A stretch of 64,000 bases of DNA from Actinomycetota bacterium (GCA_030645615.1 JAUSNB010000025.1:1-64000), one strand, 5' to 3'; counted from the first letter of the stretch, positions 19,329 through 30,041 are shown. Translations and numbers: made by a program. The notes: generated by a model from the letters alone, not told the origin.

Positions 19329-20600
19329 TCAGGCGCGGGTGTGCCCGTCGCCCGTCACGATGAATGTGGTGGTGGTCAACTCGGGGAGTCCCATCGGTCC
19401 GCGGGCGTGCAGCTTCTGGGTGGAGATGCCGATCTCGGCCCCGAAGCCGAACTCCCCGCCGTCGGTGAACCGGGTCGATGCATTGACCATCACCGCTGCC
19501 GAGTCGACTCCGGCGATGAAGTGCTGGGCGGCGCTCTGGCTGTCCGTGACGATGGCCTCGGTATGGCCCGACGACCACCTGCGGATGTGCGCGAGGGCAG
19601 CGTCGATGTCGTCGACGATCCCCGCGGCGATGTCGAGGGAGTAGTACTCCGCCGCCCAGTCGTCGTCGGTGGCCTCGGTGAAGTCGATGCCGGACGACGT
19701 CGCGTGCAGCGCGAAGCGATCGTCGCCGTGGATGGTGACGCCAGCCTCCTTCAGGGCGGCGAGCGCCGCGGGGAGGAAGGCATCGGCGATGTCCTTGTGG
19801 ACCAGGACGGTCTCGGCGGCGTTGCACACGCTGACGCGCTGCGACTTGCTGTTGAGCAGGATCCGCACCGCCTTGTCGATGTCGGCGTCCTTGTCGATGT
19901 AGACATGGCAGTTGCCCACGCCTGTCTCGATCACCGGAACGGTCGAGTTGTCGACCACGCTGCGGATGAGCGAGTCCCCGCCCCGCGGGATCAGCACGTC
20001 GACGAGTCCGCGCGCGGTCATCAGGTGCTTGACCGACTCGTGCGTCTCGCCGGGGACGAGCTGGATGGCATCGGCCGGGACGCCGACGCCCGCCAGCGCA
20101 TCGCGCATGACGCCGGCCAGCGCCGCGTTGCTCGCGGACGCCGACGAGGATCCCCGCAGCAGGGCCGCGTTGCCGCTCTTCAGGCACAGTCCCGCGGCGT
20201 CGACGGTCACGTTGGGCCGCGCCTCGTAGATCATGCCGACGACGCCCAGCGGAACGCGCACCTGCCTGATCTGCAGCCCATTCGGCAGGGTGTAGCCACG
20301 CAGCACCTCGCCGACCGGGTCCGGCAGCCCGGCCACGTCGCGCAGGGCCTGCGCGATCGCCGCGATGCGCGGAGCCGTCAGGGTCAGCCGGTCGATGAGC
20401 GCGGGTGTCGTGCCGCTGGCTTCGGCCCGCTCGACGTCGGCCCGGTTGGCGACGACGATCTCCCCGGCGCGCGCGTCAAGGACATCGGCCATCGCGCGCA
20501 GGGCGGCATCCTTCTGGTTGCGGGTCAGCTGGCGAAGGACGACCGCGGCCTCGCGGGCGCGGCGTGCCGTGGCCAGCACCTGCTCACGGTCGTCGCTCAT
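19329..20600 (-). CDS. proA: Gamma-glutamyl phosphate reductase
   Basis: A 423-residue NADPH-dependent aldehyde dehydrogenase-fold enzyme, second step of proline synthesis from glutamate. The active Cys lies in [10 protein letters not shown] (about residue 257); further landmarks are [25 protein letters not shown] and the [21 protein letters not shown] stretch. ATG 20600 is preferred, since upstream in-frame sequence runs into repeat I-A. proB lies 520 bp upstream with one small gene and the palindrome between. Confidence 0.93.
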   Translation of the reverse strand: MSDDREQVLATARRAREAAVVLRQLTRNQKDAALRAMADVLDARAGEIVVANRADVERAEASGTTPALIDRLTLTAPRIAAIAQALRDVAGLPDPVGEVLRGYTLPNGLQIRQVRVPLGVVGMIYEARPNVTVDAAGLCLKSGNAALLRGSSSASASNAALAGVMRDALAGVGVPADAIQLVPGETHESVKHLMTARGLVDVLIPRGGDSLIRSVVDNSTVPVIETGVGNCHVYIDKDADIDKAVRILLNSKSQRVSVCNAAETVLVHKDIADAFLPAALAALKEAGVTIHGDDRFALHATSSGIDFTEATDDDWAAEYYSLDIAAGIVDDIDAALAHIRRWSSGHTEAIVTDSQSAAQHFIAGVDSAAVMVNASTRFTDGGEFGFGAEIGISTQKLHARGPMGLPELTTTTFIVTGDGHTRA

Positions 20601-20627
20601 GCCGCCAAGGGTAGCCACCCGGCCGAT

Positions 20628-20684
20628 CTTGAGGTTGGCGTGGGTTTCCGGGAGCTCGAGGCACGCCAACCTCAAGGTCGGCGG
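20628..20684 (+). repeat. Family I palindrome, copy A
   Basis: The arms are CTTGAGGTTGGCG and CGCCAACCTCAAG, separated by exactly 23 nt and followed by GTCGGCGG. Pairing extends to about 20 bp if one G-T pair outside the arms and two inner pairs are counted. It lies between proA and the 133-residue protein gene, whose stop codon begins 1 bp after the element. Confidence 0.9.
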
Positions 20685-20685
20685 G

Positions 20686-21087
20686 TCAGAACGGGATGAC
20701 GCGGCCCGCGGCCACCAGGCCGGGCTGCTCGTGGATGTACCGGCCGCGGCGATGGAAGGTCTCCCGGTCGACCACCTCGACGCCCACCACCCGCCAGGGC
20801 GGCAACTGCGCTGATGCGATGTGCTCGTCCCACAGCAGCACCGCCATGCGCAGGGCCGTGGACACGTTCTGGGCCTCCTCCCAGTACCGCACCTCGGCGC
20901 GGTCGGCGGAGTAGCGGCCCGAGAGCAGGAACGGATGCTCGTGGCTGAGCCGCTCGAGGGCGGACTTGATGACCGGATCCGGCACGTGCGGACCGGCCAC
21001 GGTCAGGGTGATGTGCCACATCGACCGGGGCACGTCGGGCGATGCGGGCTCGTCCGGCACCAGGCGCAGGGGCTCAGCAGCGTCCAC
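20686..21087 (-). CDS. Conserved hypothetical protein between proA and proB
   Basis: A 133-residue soluble protein that I do not recognise. It has an N-terminal strand [16 protein letters not shown] and a C-terminal stretch [20 protein letters not shown] with several His, Arg and Glu that could form a binding site. The mixed alpha/beta pattern and regular codon use argue that it is real. It follows proB by 32 bp and probably belongs to the proB-proA transcript. Its stop abuts palindrome I-A. Confidence 0.65.
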   Translation of the reverse strand: MDAAEPLRLVPDEPASPDVPRSMWHITLTVAGPHVPDPVIKSALERLSHEHPFLLSGRYSADRAEVRYWEEAQNVSTALRMAVLLWDEHIASAQLPPWRVVGVEVVDRETFHRRGRYIHEQPGLVAAGRVIPF

Positions 21088-21119
21088 GCCGACTCCCTGC
21101 TCGTCGTCGGCCCGTCGGC

Positions 21120-22247
21120 TCAGGTGGCCAGTATCACCAAGGCGTCGCGGTGGACGACTTCGCGTTCATAGGCTGGCCCGAGCTCACGCGCCAGTTCCCG
21201 GGTGGAGCGGCCGAGCAGGCCCGGCAACTCCTGTGCGTCAAAGTTGACCAAACCTCGGGCCACGATGTTGCCATTTTCGTCCAAGAGGTCGACCGGATCG
21301 CCCGCCACGAACGACCCCTCGATGCCGGTGATGCCCGCGGGAAGCAGCGACGACCTGCGCTGCACGACCGCGGCGACGGCGCCGGCGTCGAGGCGCAGCC
21401 TGCCCGACGAGGTGGTCGCGTGCGCCAGCCACAGCAGCCGGGTGGAGGTGCGCTCGCCGGTGGGATGGAACACGGTGCCGACATCGGCGGATGCCAGCGC
21501 GCGGTCGACCTGAGTCGCGGACGCCAGGAGCACGGGGATCCCTGCCGACGTGGCGATGGCGGCTGCCTCGACCTTCGTGGCCATCCCGCCCAGGCCCACG
21601 CCCGCGCCACCCGTGCCGCCGACGCGGACGCCGGAGAGGTCAGCCGGGCCGCGAACATCCGTGACCAGGCGGGAGCCCTCGCGGTCGGGAGGCCCGTCGA
21701 ACAGGCCTTCGACGTCGGACAGGAGGACCAGCGCATCAGCCTGGACGACGTGCGCCACGAGCGCGGCCAGCCGGTCGTTGTCGCCGACCCGGATCTCGTC
21801 GGTGGCGACGGTGTCGTTCTCGTTCACGATCGGAACGACCCCGAGGTCGAGGAGCCGGAAGAGCGTGCGCTGGGCATTGCGGTACTGGCTGCGCCTGATG
21901 ACGTCCTCCGCCGTGACGAGCACCTGACCCACGGTGAGACCGTGCTGGCCGAAGGCAACGCTGTACTGGGCGATGAGCATGCCCTGCCCCACCGAGGCGG
22001 CCGCCTGCTGCGTGGCGAGGTCACGCGGCCGTCGCGTGATGCCCAGCGCGGGAAAGCCCGTGGCGATCGCCCCACTGGAGACGAGCACGACCTGGTGCCC
22101 CGCCTGGCGGCGCGCGGCGATCTGCGCCACGAGCGCCTCGATGCGCGGCACGTCGATGCCGCCGCCGGGCCGAGTCAGGGACGACGAGCCCACCTTGACG
22201 ACGACGCGCTCGGCCGACGCGATCCGCCCGCGCACTCCGCGGCTCAT
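21120..22247 (-). CDS. proB: Glutamate 5-kinase
   Basis: A 375-residue enzyme that phosphorylates glutamate, the first and feedback-regulated step of proline synthesis. The amino-acid-kinase domain ([38 protein letters not shown]) is followed by a C-terminal PUA domain (about 285-360, with [16 protein letters not shown]). The ATG overlaps the obgE stop by 4 bases. Proline feedback is expected from the family. Confidence 0.93.
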   Translation of the reverse strand: MSRGVRGRIASAERVVVKVGSSSLTRPGGGIDVPRIEALVAQIAARRQAGHQVVLVSSGAIATGFPALGITRRPRDLATQQAAASVGQGMLIAQYSVAFGQHGLTVGQVLVTAEDVIRRSQYRNAQRTLFRLLDLGVVPIVNENDTVATDEIRVGDNDRLAALVAHVVQADALVLLSDVEGLFDGPPDREGSRLVTDVRGPADLSGVRVGGTGGAGVGLGGMATKVEAAAIATSAGIPVLLASATQVDRALASADVGTVFHPTGERTSTRLLWLAHATTSSGRLRLDAGAVAAVVQRRSSLLPAGITGIEGSFVAGDPVDLLDENGNIVARGLVNFDAQELPGLLGRSTRELARELGPAYEREVVHRDALVILAT

Positions 22248-23635
22248 GGACCATCCTCGAACTCGATGCCGAACTCGTCGAGCCGCGCGTCGAGCCGAAC
22301 GTCGGTCCCGCGCGGGCCGGCGTGCGGTGCATCTCCGGCATGGATGGTCGGGTACCAGTCGAAGACGACGGCGTCGTCGTCCCCGCCGATCATGACCGTC
22401 GAGCCGGAGACCGCTCCCATCGCGATGAGCTGCTCCTCCACGCCGAGCCGGGCCAGGCGATCCGCGAGGTAGCCCACGGCCTCGTCATTGCTGAAGTCGG
22501 TCTGCCGCACCCATCGCTCGGGCCGGCGGCCGCGCACCCGGAACCCGTCGTCCTCCTCGGTGACGGTGAAGCCTGAGTCATCCACGGCCTTGGGGCTGAT
22601 GACCACCCGCACGTTCTCGTCCGGCTCGGCTGCCTTGCGGGCCAGGATGACCTGCTCGGCAAGGGCGAATGACAGCGGCCGCAGCCCTTCGTGGGTCGCA
22701 GCGGAGATCTCGAATACCTGGTAGCCACGCTCCTGCAGGATCGGGCGCACCAGTTCGGCGAGCACCCGGGCATCCGGCACGTCGATCTTGTTCAGCGCCA
22801 CCAGCCGCGGACGGCCGTCGAGTCCCCCGTAGAGGGACAATTCATTCTCGATGACGTCGAGGTCGTCGATCGGGTCGCGGCCCGGCTCCATCGTGGCGCA
22901 GTCAAGGACGTGCACGAGGACGCTGCAGCGCTCGACGTGCCGCAGGAACTCGAGTCCGAGGCCCTTGCCCTGGCTGGCACCCGGGATCAGTCCGGGAACG
23001 TCGGCGATCGTGTACACGACCTCTCCCGCCGTGACGACTCCGAGATTCGGAGCGAGCGTCGTGAACGGGTAGTCGGCGATCTTGGGACGTGCGGCGGACA
23101 TGGCCGCGACGACGCTGGACTTGCCGGCGCTCGGGAAGCCCACGAGGGCCACGTCGGCAACGGTCTTGAGCTCGAGCACGACCTCGCGCCGCTCGCCCGG
23201 CTCGCCGAGCAGGGCGAAGCCCGGCGCACGGCGGCGAGGCGAGGACAGGGCCGCGTTGCCGAGGCCGCCGTGGCCGCCCTGCGCGATGACGAAACGGGCA
23301 CCCTCGCCCACGAGGTCGGCGAGCACCTCCCCAGCAGGGGTCGTGACGACCGTGCCGCTGGGTACCCGAAGCACGATGTCGGATGCCACGGCGCCGTTGC
23401 GGTGCCCGCCTTGGCCGGCCTTGCCGTTCTGGGCGCGCTTGTGCGGGCTGTGGTGGAACTCCAGCAGCGTCGTCACGCCGGTGTCGACGACGGCGATGAT
23501 GTCGCCGCCCCGGCCACCATTGCCACCGTCGGGCCCGCCGAGCGGCTTGAACTTCTCGCGCAGCACGGAGGCACAACCGTTGCCCCCGTCGCCGGCCTGC
23601 GCGTGCAGGACAACACGGTCAACGAACGTGGCCAT
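22244..23635 (-). CDS. obgE: GTPase Obg (CgtA)
   Basis: A 463-residue ribosome-associated GTPase. The N-terminal Obg glycine-rich fold ([22 protein letters not shown]) precedes the G domain with G1 GFPSAGKSS (about 166-174), G3 DVPGLI and G4 NKID. A C-terminal OCT domain follows ([15 protein letters not shown] onward). ATG 23635 gives the standard MATFVDRV start. It is coupled to proB by ATGA overlap. Confidence 0.94.
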   Translation of the reverse strand: MATFVDRVVLHAQAGDGGNGCASVLREKFKPLGGPDGGNGGRGGDIIAVVDTGVTTLLEFHHSPHKRAQNGKAGQGGHRNGAVASDIVLRVPSGTVVTTPAGEVLADLVGEGARFVIAQGGHGGLGNAALSSPRRRAPGFALLGEPGERREVVLELKTVADVALVGFPSAGKSSVVAAMSAARPKIADYPFTTLAPNLGVVTAGEVVYTIADVPGLIPGASQGKGLGLEFLRHVERCSVLVHVLDCATMEPGRDPIDDLDVIENELSLYGGLDGRPRLVALNKIDVPDARVLAELVRPILQERGYQVFEISAATHEGLRPLSFALAEQVILARKAAEPDENVRVVISPKAVDDSGFTVTEEDDGFRVRGRRPERWVRQTDFSNDEAVGYLADRLARLGVEEQLIAMGAVSGSTVMIGGDDDAVVFDWYPTIHAGDAPHAGPRGTDVRLDARLDEFGIEFEDGP

Positions 23636-23674
23636 GAGCCAGCCTTCCCGTGCGTTGAGATGCAAAGCACAAGA

Positions 23675-23694
23675 GGCGGGCCCGAAGGCCCGCC
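23675..23694 (-). terminator. Hairpin after rpmA
   Basis: An 8-bp GC-rich stem (GGCGGGCC/GGCCCGCC) closes on a 4-nt loop, 26 bp past the rpmA stop. On the minus strand it is followed by a mildly T-rich stretch. It probably separates rplU-rpmA transcription from obgE-proB, at least in part. Confidence 0.6.
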
Positions 23695-23720
23695 CCCTGC
23701 ATGAACATGAGCCGCCCGGA

Positions 23721-23975
23721 CTACTCGCCCGCGACGATGTTGACGACCCGGCGACCGCGATGGGTGCCGAACTCGACCTTGCCGGCGGACAGCGCGAACA
23801 GCGTGTCATCGCCACCGCGACCGACGTTGTCGCCCGGGTGGAAGTGGGTGCCCCGCTGGCGGACGATGATCTCGCCGGCGTTGACCTCCTGGCCGCCGAA
23901 CCGCTTCACGCCGAGGCGCTGGGCATTCGAGTCGCGGCCGTTACGGGTGCTGGATGCGCCCTTCTTATGTGCCAT
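23721..23975 (-). CDS. rpmA: 50S ribosomal protein L27
   Basis: An 84-residue L27, with the N-terminal tail reaching the peptidyl-transferase centre. It starts [16 protein letters not shown], has the [20 protein letters not shown] core, and lacks the cleavable N-terminal extension found in firmicutes. It follows rplU after 4 bp. Confidence 0.97.
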   Translation of the reverse strand: MAHKKGASSTRNGRDSNAQRLGVKRFGGQEVNAGEIIVRQRGTHFHPGDNVGRGGDDTLFALSAGKVEFGTHRGRRVVNIVAGE

Positions 23976-23979
23976 GCCG

Positions 23980-24294
23980 TCACTTCCCCGGGGTGATGCC
24001 GGTGACCTTGACCGCGGTGAGCTCCTGACGGTGCCCCTGGCGGCGGCGGTAGCCGGTCTTGTTCTTGTACTTGAGGATGTCGATCTTGGGGCCGCGGCGA
24101 TGGTCGATGATCTCGGCCGTCACGCTGGTCTTGGCGAGGACGGCAGGGTCGGACGTGACCGCGGTGCCGTCGACGAGCAACAAGGCTGCCAGCGCGACGG
24201 ACGCACCCGGCTCGCCTGCGACGCGGTCCATGACCACGACGTCGCCGACCGTGACCTTCTCCTGCCGGCCGCCGGCGCGAACGATGGCGTACAC
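23980..24294 (-). CDS. rplU: 50S ribosomal protein L21
   Basis: A 104-residue L21, which binds 23S rRNA. It starts [14 protein letters not shown] and ends [21 protein letters not shown]. Two GTG codons are adjacent (24297 and 24294); the second is 6 nt from AGGAG and yields the canonical MYAIV start, so it is preferred. It forms an operon with rpmA behind the promoter at 24344-24373. Confidence 0.95.
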   Translation of the reverse strand: MYAIVRAGGRQEKVTVGDVVVMDRVAGEPGASVALAALLLVDGTAVTSDPAVLAKTSVTAEIIDHRRGPKIDILKYKNKTGYRRRQGHRQELTAVKVTGITPGK

Positions 24295-24343
24295 CACTAA
24301 CTCCTGTCGTCTTGGGGTTCGGCGCCCGAAGGCGCGAAGGGCA

Positions 24344-24373
24344 AGTCTACGGATGCCCCCTCCATAGGGTCAA
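24344..24373 (-). promoter_or_regulatory. Housekeeping promoter of rplU-rpmA
   Basis: Read on the minus strand, TTGACC (24373-24368), an 18-nt spacer, then TAGACT (24349-24344). The -35 overlaps the last codons of rne. The leader of about 45 nt holds a small hairpin with a TTCG loop (24322-24335), which could be an autoregulatory site for ribosomal protein (speculative). Confidence 0.6.
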
Positions 24374-26889
24374 ACCGCGCCCTCGAGGGCCTCGGCCTCG
24401 GCAAGCGTGCGCGCGACCTCCGCCGGATCGGCATCGTCGAGCATCTCCTCGAACAACTCCTCGCGGACATCGTCCAGGGCCGACTCACGGGCCTCCTCCA
24501 GCGCCTCGGCGAGGGTGACGTCGGTCACATCGCCGCCCTCCAAGGGCTCGGGGGCCCCGTCGAGCGCGGCCGCCTCCTGCGCCAGCAGCGCCCGGGCCGC
24601 CACGTCGGCGGGGTCGACCGCGTTGGCCGGCTTGCGGTGCCTCGGCGAATGATCGTGATCGTCCGCGTGCAGGTTCACCCGGATGCCGCGGCCGTTGCAG
24701 TGGTCGCACGCCTCCGAGAAGGACTCCAGCAGCCCGGACCCGATGCGCTTGCGGGTCATTTGCACGAGCCCGAGCGAGGTGACCTCGGCCACCTGGTGCT
24801 TCGTCCGATCACGGCCCAGGCACTCAACCAGCCGGCGCAGCACGAGGTCACGATTGCTCTCGAGCACCATGTCGATGAAGTCCACGACGATGATCCCGCC
24901 GATGTCCCGGAGCCGGAGCTGGCGAACGATCTCCTCGGCCGCCTCGATGTTGTTGCGGGTGACGGTCTGCTCCAGATTGCCGCCCTGGCCGGTGAACTTG
25001 CCGGTGTTGACGTCGACGACGGTCATGGCCTCGGTGCGGTCGATGACCAGGGATCCGCCGGACGGCAGGTAGACCTTTCGGTCCAGCGCCTTGAGCAGCT
25101 GCTCATCGACGCGGTACTCGGCGAACACGTCGCTGGTGGCCACGTGGTGCTGCAGCCGGTCGGCGAGGTCGGGCGCAACGGCGCCGATGTACTCGCTCAG
25201 GTCGGTCCACGCCGTGTCGCCGGAGACGACGAGCCTGGTGACGTCTTCGTTGAAGATGTCACGGACGACCTTGATCGCCAGGTCCGGCTCCCCATACAGC
25301 AGTGCGGGGGGCGATGCGCCCTTCGCGGCCTTGGTGATCTCCTCCCACGTGGCCGCGAGGCGGGCCACGTCCTGCTCCAGGGCGTCCTCCGGCGCTCCCT
25401 CGGCGGCCGTTCGCACGATGACACCGGCGTCCTCGGGCATGACCCGCTTGAGCACCGACTTCAGGCGGGTGCGCTCGGTGTCGGGCAGCTTGCGGCTGAT
25501 GCCGGTCATGTTGCTGTCGGGCACGTACACGAGGAAGCGGCCGGGCAGCGAGATCTGGCTGGTGAGGCGCGAGCCCTTCTGCCCCACCGGGTCCTTGGTG
25601 ACCTGCACGAGGATGGGATCGCCTGACTTCAGGGCGAGCTCGATGCGCTTGGGCTGGCCCTCGAGGCCAGCCGCGTCCCAGTTGACCTCGCCGGCGTACA
25701 GGACCGCGTTGCGGCCCCTGCCGATGTCGACGAAAGCCGCCTCCATGCTCGGCAGCACGTTCTGGACGCGTCCGAGGTAGACGTTGCCCACCATCGACGA
25801 GGACGAGCCGCGCGTGACGTAGTGCTCGACGAGCACGCCGTCCTCGAGGACGGCGATCTGAGTGCGGTCGCCCTTCTGGCGGACCACCATCACCCGCTCG
25901 ACGGCCTCGCGGCGGGCGAGGAACTCCGCCTCCGTGAGGATCGGGGCACGGCGACGGCCGGCCTCCCGGCCCTCGCGCCGGCGCTGCTTCTTGGCCTCGA
26001 GCCGGGTGGACCCGCGCAGGCCGGTGACGTCGTCCGACCCCCGGTCGCGGGGCTGCCGGGAGCGCGACGTCGTGGCCGGCGCATCGTCGGAGAGCGGCTC
26101 GAGCTCGCCATCGGCTCCGCGACGACGACGCCGGCGGCGGCGCTTGCCCGCCGCATCGCCTTCGTCTGCCTCGTCCCCGGCGCCCTGGGGACCGCTGTCC
26201 GGCGACTCGTCAGACGACTCGTCGGCCGGGCCGTCCTCGTCCGAGCGCCGCTTGCGGCCGCGACCGCCACGCCGGCGACGGCGCCGGCGGCTTCCGTCGC
26301 CGCTCTCGTCGTCGTCGGCATCGGTCGCCTCGTGGTCGGGGCCGTCGGGAGCAGGCTCGGGAGCTTCGGCCGCGGGGGTCGCCTTGCGCCGAGTGCGCTT
26401 GGCTGCCACGGGAGGCTCGTCGGCAGCGCCGGGCGCGACCGGCTCCGGCGCCACGAACAGCGGCGCCACGAAGCCGGCGGTGGCCATGCGCGTCGGGCCG
26501 CCGTCGTCGGCAGCGCCGCCCGCGCCGTCACCGGACGCCGCCGTGGACTTCTTGCTGGCCCGGACCCGCTTGGCCGGCTTCGACGGCTCGGCAGTCCCGG
26601 TCGCGGGCTCGTCGGTGCCCTGATCGCCGGTGGTCGCGCTGTCGCTGCCGGCTGCTGACTTCTTGGCCGGCTTGCGCGTGGTGGACTTCTTCGCGGCCTT
26701 CTTGGCCGGCGACTTGGCTTCGTGGGGCGCGGCCTCCGCTGCTGCGGCGGCGGGCTCGACGGCCGGGGGGCCGGCGGGGCGGCTGGCTGCCCGACGGCGG
26801 GTGCGCTTGGCCACGGCCTCGTCGGCCAAGGCCTTGTCGGTGGGCGCGGAATCGTCCGCGGGACGGGGGGAATCGTCGTTGTCGACCAT
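24370..26889 (-). CDS. rne: Ribonuclease E/G
   Basis: An 839-residue endoribonuclease for rRNA processing and mRNA decay. The first 330 residues are low-complexity, with alternating acidic and Lys/Arg-rich stretches, as in other actinobacterial RNase E. The catalytic part has an S1 domain (GNVYLGRVQNVLPSMEAAFVD), Asp motifs VDVNTGKF (about 623) and VDFIDM (about 668), and a zinc-link CDHCNGRG (about 729). ATG 26889 has AAGGAG 9 nt upstream. The acidic C-terminal tail is short. Confidence 0.92.
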   Translation of the reverse strand: MVDNDDSPRPADDSAPTDKALADEAVAKRTRRRAASRPAGPPAVEPAAAAAEAAPHEAKSPAKKAAKKSTTRKPAKKSAAGSDSATTGDQGTDEPATGTAEPSKPAKRVRASKKSTAASGDGAGGAADDGGPTRMATAGFVAPLFVAPEPVAPGAADEPPVAAKRTRRKATPAAEAPEPAPDGPDHEATDADDDESGDGSRRRRRRRGGRGRKRRSDEDGPADESSDESPDSGPQGAGDEADEGDAAGKRRRRRRRRGADGELEPLSDDAPATTSRSRQPRDRGSDDVTGLRGSTRLEAKKQRRREGREAGRRRAPILTEAEFLARREAVERVMVVRQKGDRTQIAVLEDGVLVEHYVTRGSSSSMVGNVYLGRVQNVLPSMEAAFVDIGRGRNAVLYAGEVNWDAAGLEGQPKRIELALKSGDPILVQVTKDPVGQKGSRLTSQISLPGRFLVYVPDSNMTGISRKLPDTERTRLKSVLKRVMPEDAGVIVRTAAEGAPEDALEQDVARLAATWEEITKAAKGASPPALLYGEPDLAIKVVRDIFNEDVTRLVVSGDTAWTDLSEYIGAVAPDLADRLQHHVATSDVFAEYRVDEQLLKALDRKVYLPSGGSLVIDRTEAMTVVDVNTGKFTGQGGNLEQTVTRNNIEAAEEIVRQLRLRDIGGIIVVDFIDMVLESNRDLVLRRLVECLGRDRTKHQVAEVTSLGLVQMTRKRIGSGLLESFSEACDHCNGRGIRVNLHADDHDHSPRHRKPANAVDPADVAARALLAQEAAALDGAPEPLEGGDVTDVTLAEALEEARESALDDVREELFEEMLDDADPAEVARTLAEAEALEGAV

Positions 26890-27075
26890 GTGGTCGTGCT
26901 CCTTATGGACCTCGGCCGCCAGGGCGGTCGGGCCACTCCTCGTGCGAGGGGCCGGATCGGCTGTCCTCGTCAAGCCTTCGTGGATGCGGCTCGAGGAGGG
27001 CGCATGGGCGCAACTGGCTCGGACCGCCGGCGGCGTCTTCCGGAACCCGTCGGGATACCTTCCCGCCGGCTGACC

Positions 27076-27819
27076 TCAGCCCGCGCGGTCAGGCGCCAGC
27101 GGATCGGCCACGGAGGTTCCTGCCTCGTCTAGCGGCCCCTGTGCCAGCCGGGTCACCCGAGGGGGCTTCGGCGGCACGAGGTCAGCCACGCGTCGAAGCG
27201 CGGAGATCACGTCGTCGGGTCGAACGGACGGGGTTCCGTGCCGCACGACCACCCGCAGTATCGCACAGTCCGGATTCGGGCCGTCGCCGGGCGCGCAGTC
27301 CAGCGAGATCACTGCCGCTCGCGCGTCGAAGGACCGGATCCCGTTCTTGGTGAGCCGCTCCACGAGGATCTCCTCCTCCACGAGGAACCGGCCGACGGCC
27401 CCGCGAGCCTCGTCGAGGGGCACTCCCGGCAGTTCAACCTGCCACACGCTCGCCTCGAGGCGCTGGGCGAAGTCGGGTGTCCGCGCCTCCACCACGTCCA
27501 CGACGTCGAGCCCCGGGGGCAGCGCCTCGTCGAGGGCGGCCCTGATCTTGCCTGGATCGCAGCGCGCCGCTACCCCGATCTCCACGTACTCGGCCTCACT
27601 GGCCACCCCCGTCGGCGCGGCGTTGGCGTACGAAACCTTGGGGTGCGGGTTGAAGCCGGCGCTGTAGGCCATGGGGACGTCGGCCCGGCGCAGCGCTCTC
27701 TCGAATGCTCGCTGGAAGTCCCGGTGGCTGGAGAACCGGAGCCGGCCTCGCTTGGCATAGCGCAGCCGCAGCCGCTGGACGGTCGGGGCCACATCGCGGT
27801 CAGGCGCGGGCCGGGCCAT
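27076..27819 (-). CDS. TIGR03936 family radical-SAM-associated protein (DUF2344)
   Basis: A 247-residue protein. Landmarks are LRLRYAKRGRLRFSSHRDFQRAFERALRRA and GFNPHPKVSYANAAPTG near the N terminus. In many bacteria this domain is fused to, or encoded next to, a TIGR03960 radical-SAM protein, as here (12 bp apart). The biochemical role is unknown; linkage to RNase E and L21/L27 suggests RNA or ribosome modification (inference). Confidence 0.87.
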   Translation of the reverse strand: MARPAPDRDVAPTVQRLRLRYAKRGRLRFSSHRDFQRAFERALRRADVPMAYSAGFNPHPKVSYANAAPTGVASEAEYVEIGVAARCDPGKIRAALDEALPPGLDVVDVVEARTPDFAQRLEASVWQVELPGVPLDEARGAVGRFLVEEEILVERLTKNGIRSFDARAAVISLDCAPGDGPNPDCAILRVVVRHGTPSVRPDDVISALRRVADLVPPKPPRVTRLAQGPLDEAGTSVADPLAPDRAG

Positions 27820-27831
27820 CGGTCCCCTCCG

Positions 27832-29850
27832 TCATGGTGCGGTCAGGACCGGGCTGTCCGCCCGCACGGTGGGCGCCGGCAGGTCGACGACACCCGTCGG
27901 ACCGACCTGGATCTCGGTGCCCAACTGATCACAGACCCCGCAGTCGAAGCACGGCGTCCAGCGGCAGTCCTCGACGGCGACCTCGGTGATGGCGTCCTGC
28001 CAGTCCTCCCACAGCCACTCCGAGTCCAGGCCGGAGTCGAGGTGGTCCCAGGGCAGCACCTCGGCCCGCTCACGCTCGCGGGTGGTGTACCAGTCGACGT
28101 CGACGGGGTGGTCGGCAAGCGCGGCCTCGGCGGCCGCCATCCAGCGGTCGTAGGAGAAGTGCTCGCTCCAGCCATCGAAGCGCGCGCCGTCACGCCAGGC
28201 CTGGAGGATGACCGAGCCCACGCGGCGGTCGCCACGGGACAGCAGTCCCTCGACGATGCCGGGCTTGCCGTCGTGATAGCGCAGGCCGATGGCCTTGCCG
28301 TACTGGCGATCGGCGCGGATCGCGTCGCGCAACTTGAACAGGCGGGCGTCGGTGGTCTCGTGGTCGAGCTGGGCCGCCCACTGGAACGGGGTATGCGGCT
28401 TGGGCACGAAGCCGCCGATCGACACCGTGCAGCGGATGTCCCTCCGGCCGGTCACCTCGCGCCCGGCCTTGATGACCTCCCGCGCGAGCGTCGCGATCTG
28501 CAGGACGTCGTCGTCCGTCTCCGTCGGCAGGCCGCACATGAAGTAGAGCTTCACCTGCCGCCAGCCGCCCGCGTACGCGGTGGTGACCGTGCGGATCAGG
28601 TCCTCCTCGCTGACGAGCTTGTTGATGACCCGCCGCATGCGCTCGCTGCCACCCTCCGGCGCGAAGGTCAGCCCGCTGCGCCGGCCGTTGCGCGACAGCT
28701 CGTTGGCGAGATCCACGTTGAACGCGTCGACGCGTGTGCTCGGCAGGGAGAGGGAAGTCTGGCTGCCCTCGTAGCGATCGGCGAGGTTGCGCGCGATGTC
28801 GGCGATCTCGGAGTGGTCGGCGCTCGACAGCGAGAGCAGGCCCACCTCCTCGTAGCCGGTCTTGCACAGGCCGTTGTCGACCATCTCGGCGATGCCGGTG
28901 ATGCTGCGCTCCCGGACGGGGCGCGTGATCATGCCGGCCTGGCAGAACCGGCACCCCCGGGTACAACCGCGGAAGATCTCGACGCTCATGCGCTCGTGCA
29001 CCGTCTCGGCGAGAGGCACCAGGGGGTTCTTGGGGTAGGGCCACGCGTCCAGATCCATCAGGGTGTGCTTGCGCACGCGCGATGGCACGTCGGCCCGATT
29101 GGGTGCGACGCGCCTGATGCGGCCGTCGGGAAGGTAGTCGACGTCGTAGAGGGACGGGACATAGACGCTGCCGGTCTTGGCCAGCTCGAGCAGCAGCCCG
29201 GCGCGCCCGTCGGGCCGCCCGGCGAGCTTCCAGTCGCGCACGATGTCGGTGATGAGGTTGACGGCCTCCTCCCCATCGCCGAGCACGGCAGCGTCGATGA
29301 AGTCGGCGATGGTCTCGGGGTTGAACGCCGCGTGGCCACCGGCGACGACGAGTGGATGGCCGTCGACGCGGTCTGCTGCGAGCAGCGGGATGCCGGCCAG
29401 GTCGAGCGCCGTGAGCATGTTCGTGTAGCCGAGCTCGGTGCTGAAGGACAGGCCGAGGAGGTCGAAGTCGCCGACCGCACGATGTGCGTCGACGGTGAAC
29501 TGCGGCACGCCATGCTCGCGCATGAGCGCCTCGAGGTCCGGCCAGACGGCGTAGGTGCGCTCCGCGAGGGCGTCCGCGCGCTCGTTGATGACCTCGTAGA
29601 GGATCTGCACGCCCTGGTTGGGGGCGCCGACCTCGTATGCGTCGGGGTACATCAAGGCCCATCGGACGAGGGCGCCGTCCCAGTCCTTGATCACCGAGTT
29701 GACCTCGCCGCCGACGTACTGGATCGGCTTGCCGATGAAGGGAAGCAGCTGCTCCAGCTCGTCGAACACCGACTCCCCCTGCACGCGCAGGGTGGGCGCA
29801 GCCGCACCAGCAGGCGCAGCGGCACCAGGTGTCGAACCGGGGGAAGTCAC
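27832..29850 (-). CDS. TIGR03960 family B12-binding radical SAM protein
   Basis: A 672-residue radical SAM enzyme. An N-terminal cobalamin-binding-like Rossmann region (FDLLGLSFSTELGYTNML) precedes the CxxxCxxC cluster site CTRGCRFCQAG (about 295-305). A C-terminal Cys-rich patch (CRWTPCFDCGVCDQLG) may bind a second cluster. GTG 29850 lies 6 nt after a TATCCT element and is preferred over upstream in-frame codons, which lie inside palindrome I-B. The substrate is unknown. Confidence 0.85.
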   Translation of the reverse strand: MTSPGSTPGAAAPAGAAAPTLRVQGESVFDELEQLLPFIGKPIQYVGGEVNSVIKDWDGALVRWALMYPDAYEVGAPNQGVQILYEVINERADALAERTYAVWPDLEALMREHGVPQFTVDAHRAVGDFDLLGLSFSTELGYTNMLTALDLAGIPLLAADRVDGHPLVVAGGHAAFNPETIADFIDAAVLGDGEEAVNLITDIVRDWKLAGRPDGRAGLLLELAKTGSVYVPSLYDVDYLPDGRIRRVAPNRADVPSRVRKHTLMDLDAWPYPKNPLVPLAETVHERMSVEIFRGCTRGCRFCQAGMITRPVRERSITGIAEMVDNGLCKTGYEEVGLLSLSSADHSEIADIARNLADRYEGSQTSLSLPSTRVDAFNVDLANELSRNGRRSGLTFAPEGGSERMRRVINKLVSEEDLIRTVTTAYAGGWRQVKLYFMCGLPTETDDDVLQIATLAREVIKAGREVTGRRDIRCTVSIGGFVPKPHTPFQWAAQLDHETTDARLFKLRDAIRADRQYGKAIGLRYHDGKPGIVEGLLSRGDRRVGSVILQAWRDGARFDGWSEHFSYDRWMAAAEAALADHPVDVDWYTTRERERAEVLPWDHLDSGLDSEWLWEDWQDAITEVAVEDCRWTPCFDCGVCDQLGTEIQVGPTGVVDLPAPTVRADSPVLTAP

Positions 29851-29856
29851 CCCTGA

Positions 29857-29862
29857 AGGATA
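29857..29862 (-). promoter_or_regulatory. Leaderless -10 of the TIGR03960 gene
   Basis: TATCCT on the minus strand ends 6 nt before GTG 29850. No ribosome-binding site is present. No convincing -35 is seen. Confidence 0.4.
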
Positions 29863-29888
29863 GCCGCGCCCGCCTATCCCCCATCGAC

Positions 29889-29945
29889 CTTGAGGTTGGC
29901 GTGCGAAAACGTCGCTGGAATTCACGCCAACCTCAAGGTCGGCGG
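29889..29945 (+). repeat. Family I palindrome, copy B
   Basis: The same 13-nt arms, 23-nt spacing and GTCGGCGG flank as copy A. With outer bases the arms form a perfect 19-bp stem (29885-29903 with 29923-29941). It lies between two divergent starts, so it does not sit at the end of any gene. It forms the left boundary of the DUF559-type gene. Confidence 0.92.
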
Positions 29946-30041
29946 CGCATCGAACTCCACAGGAGCGAACAAATTGGGCTTCGGTCCACATCCCGCTCAC
30001 ACGGCACGACCTCGATGGGCACAGGGCCCTACACCAGATGC

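Noticed and set aside
27238-29856. A rightward 872-codon open frame over the radical-SAM genes
   Set aside because: Low-complexity translation and complete overlap with the well-supported TIGR03936 and TIGR03960 genes.
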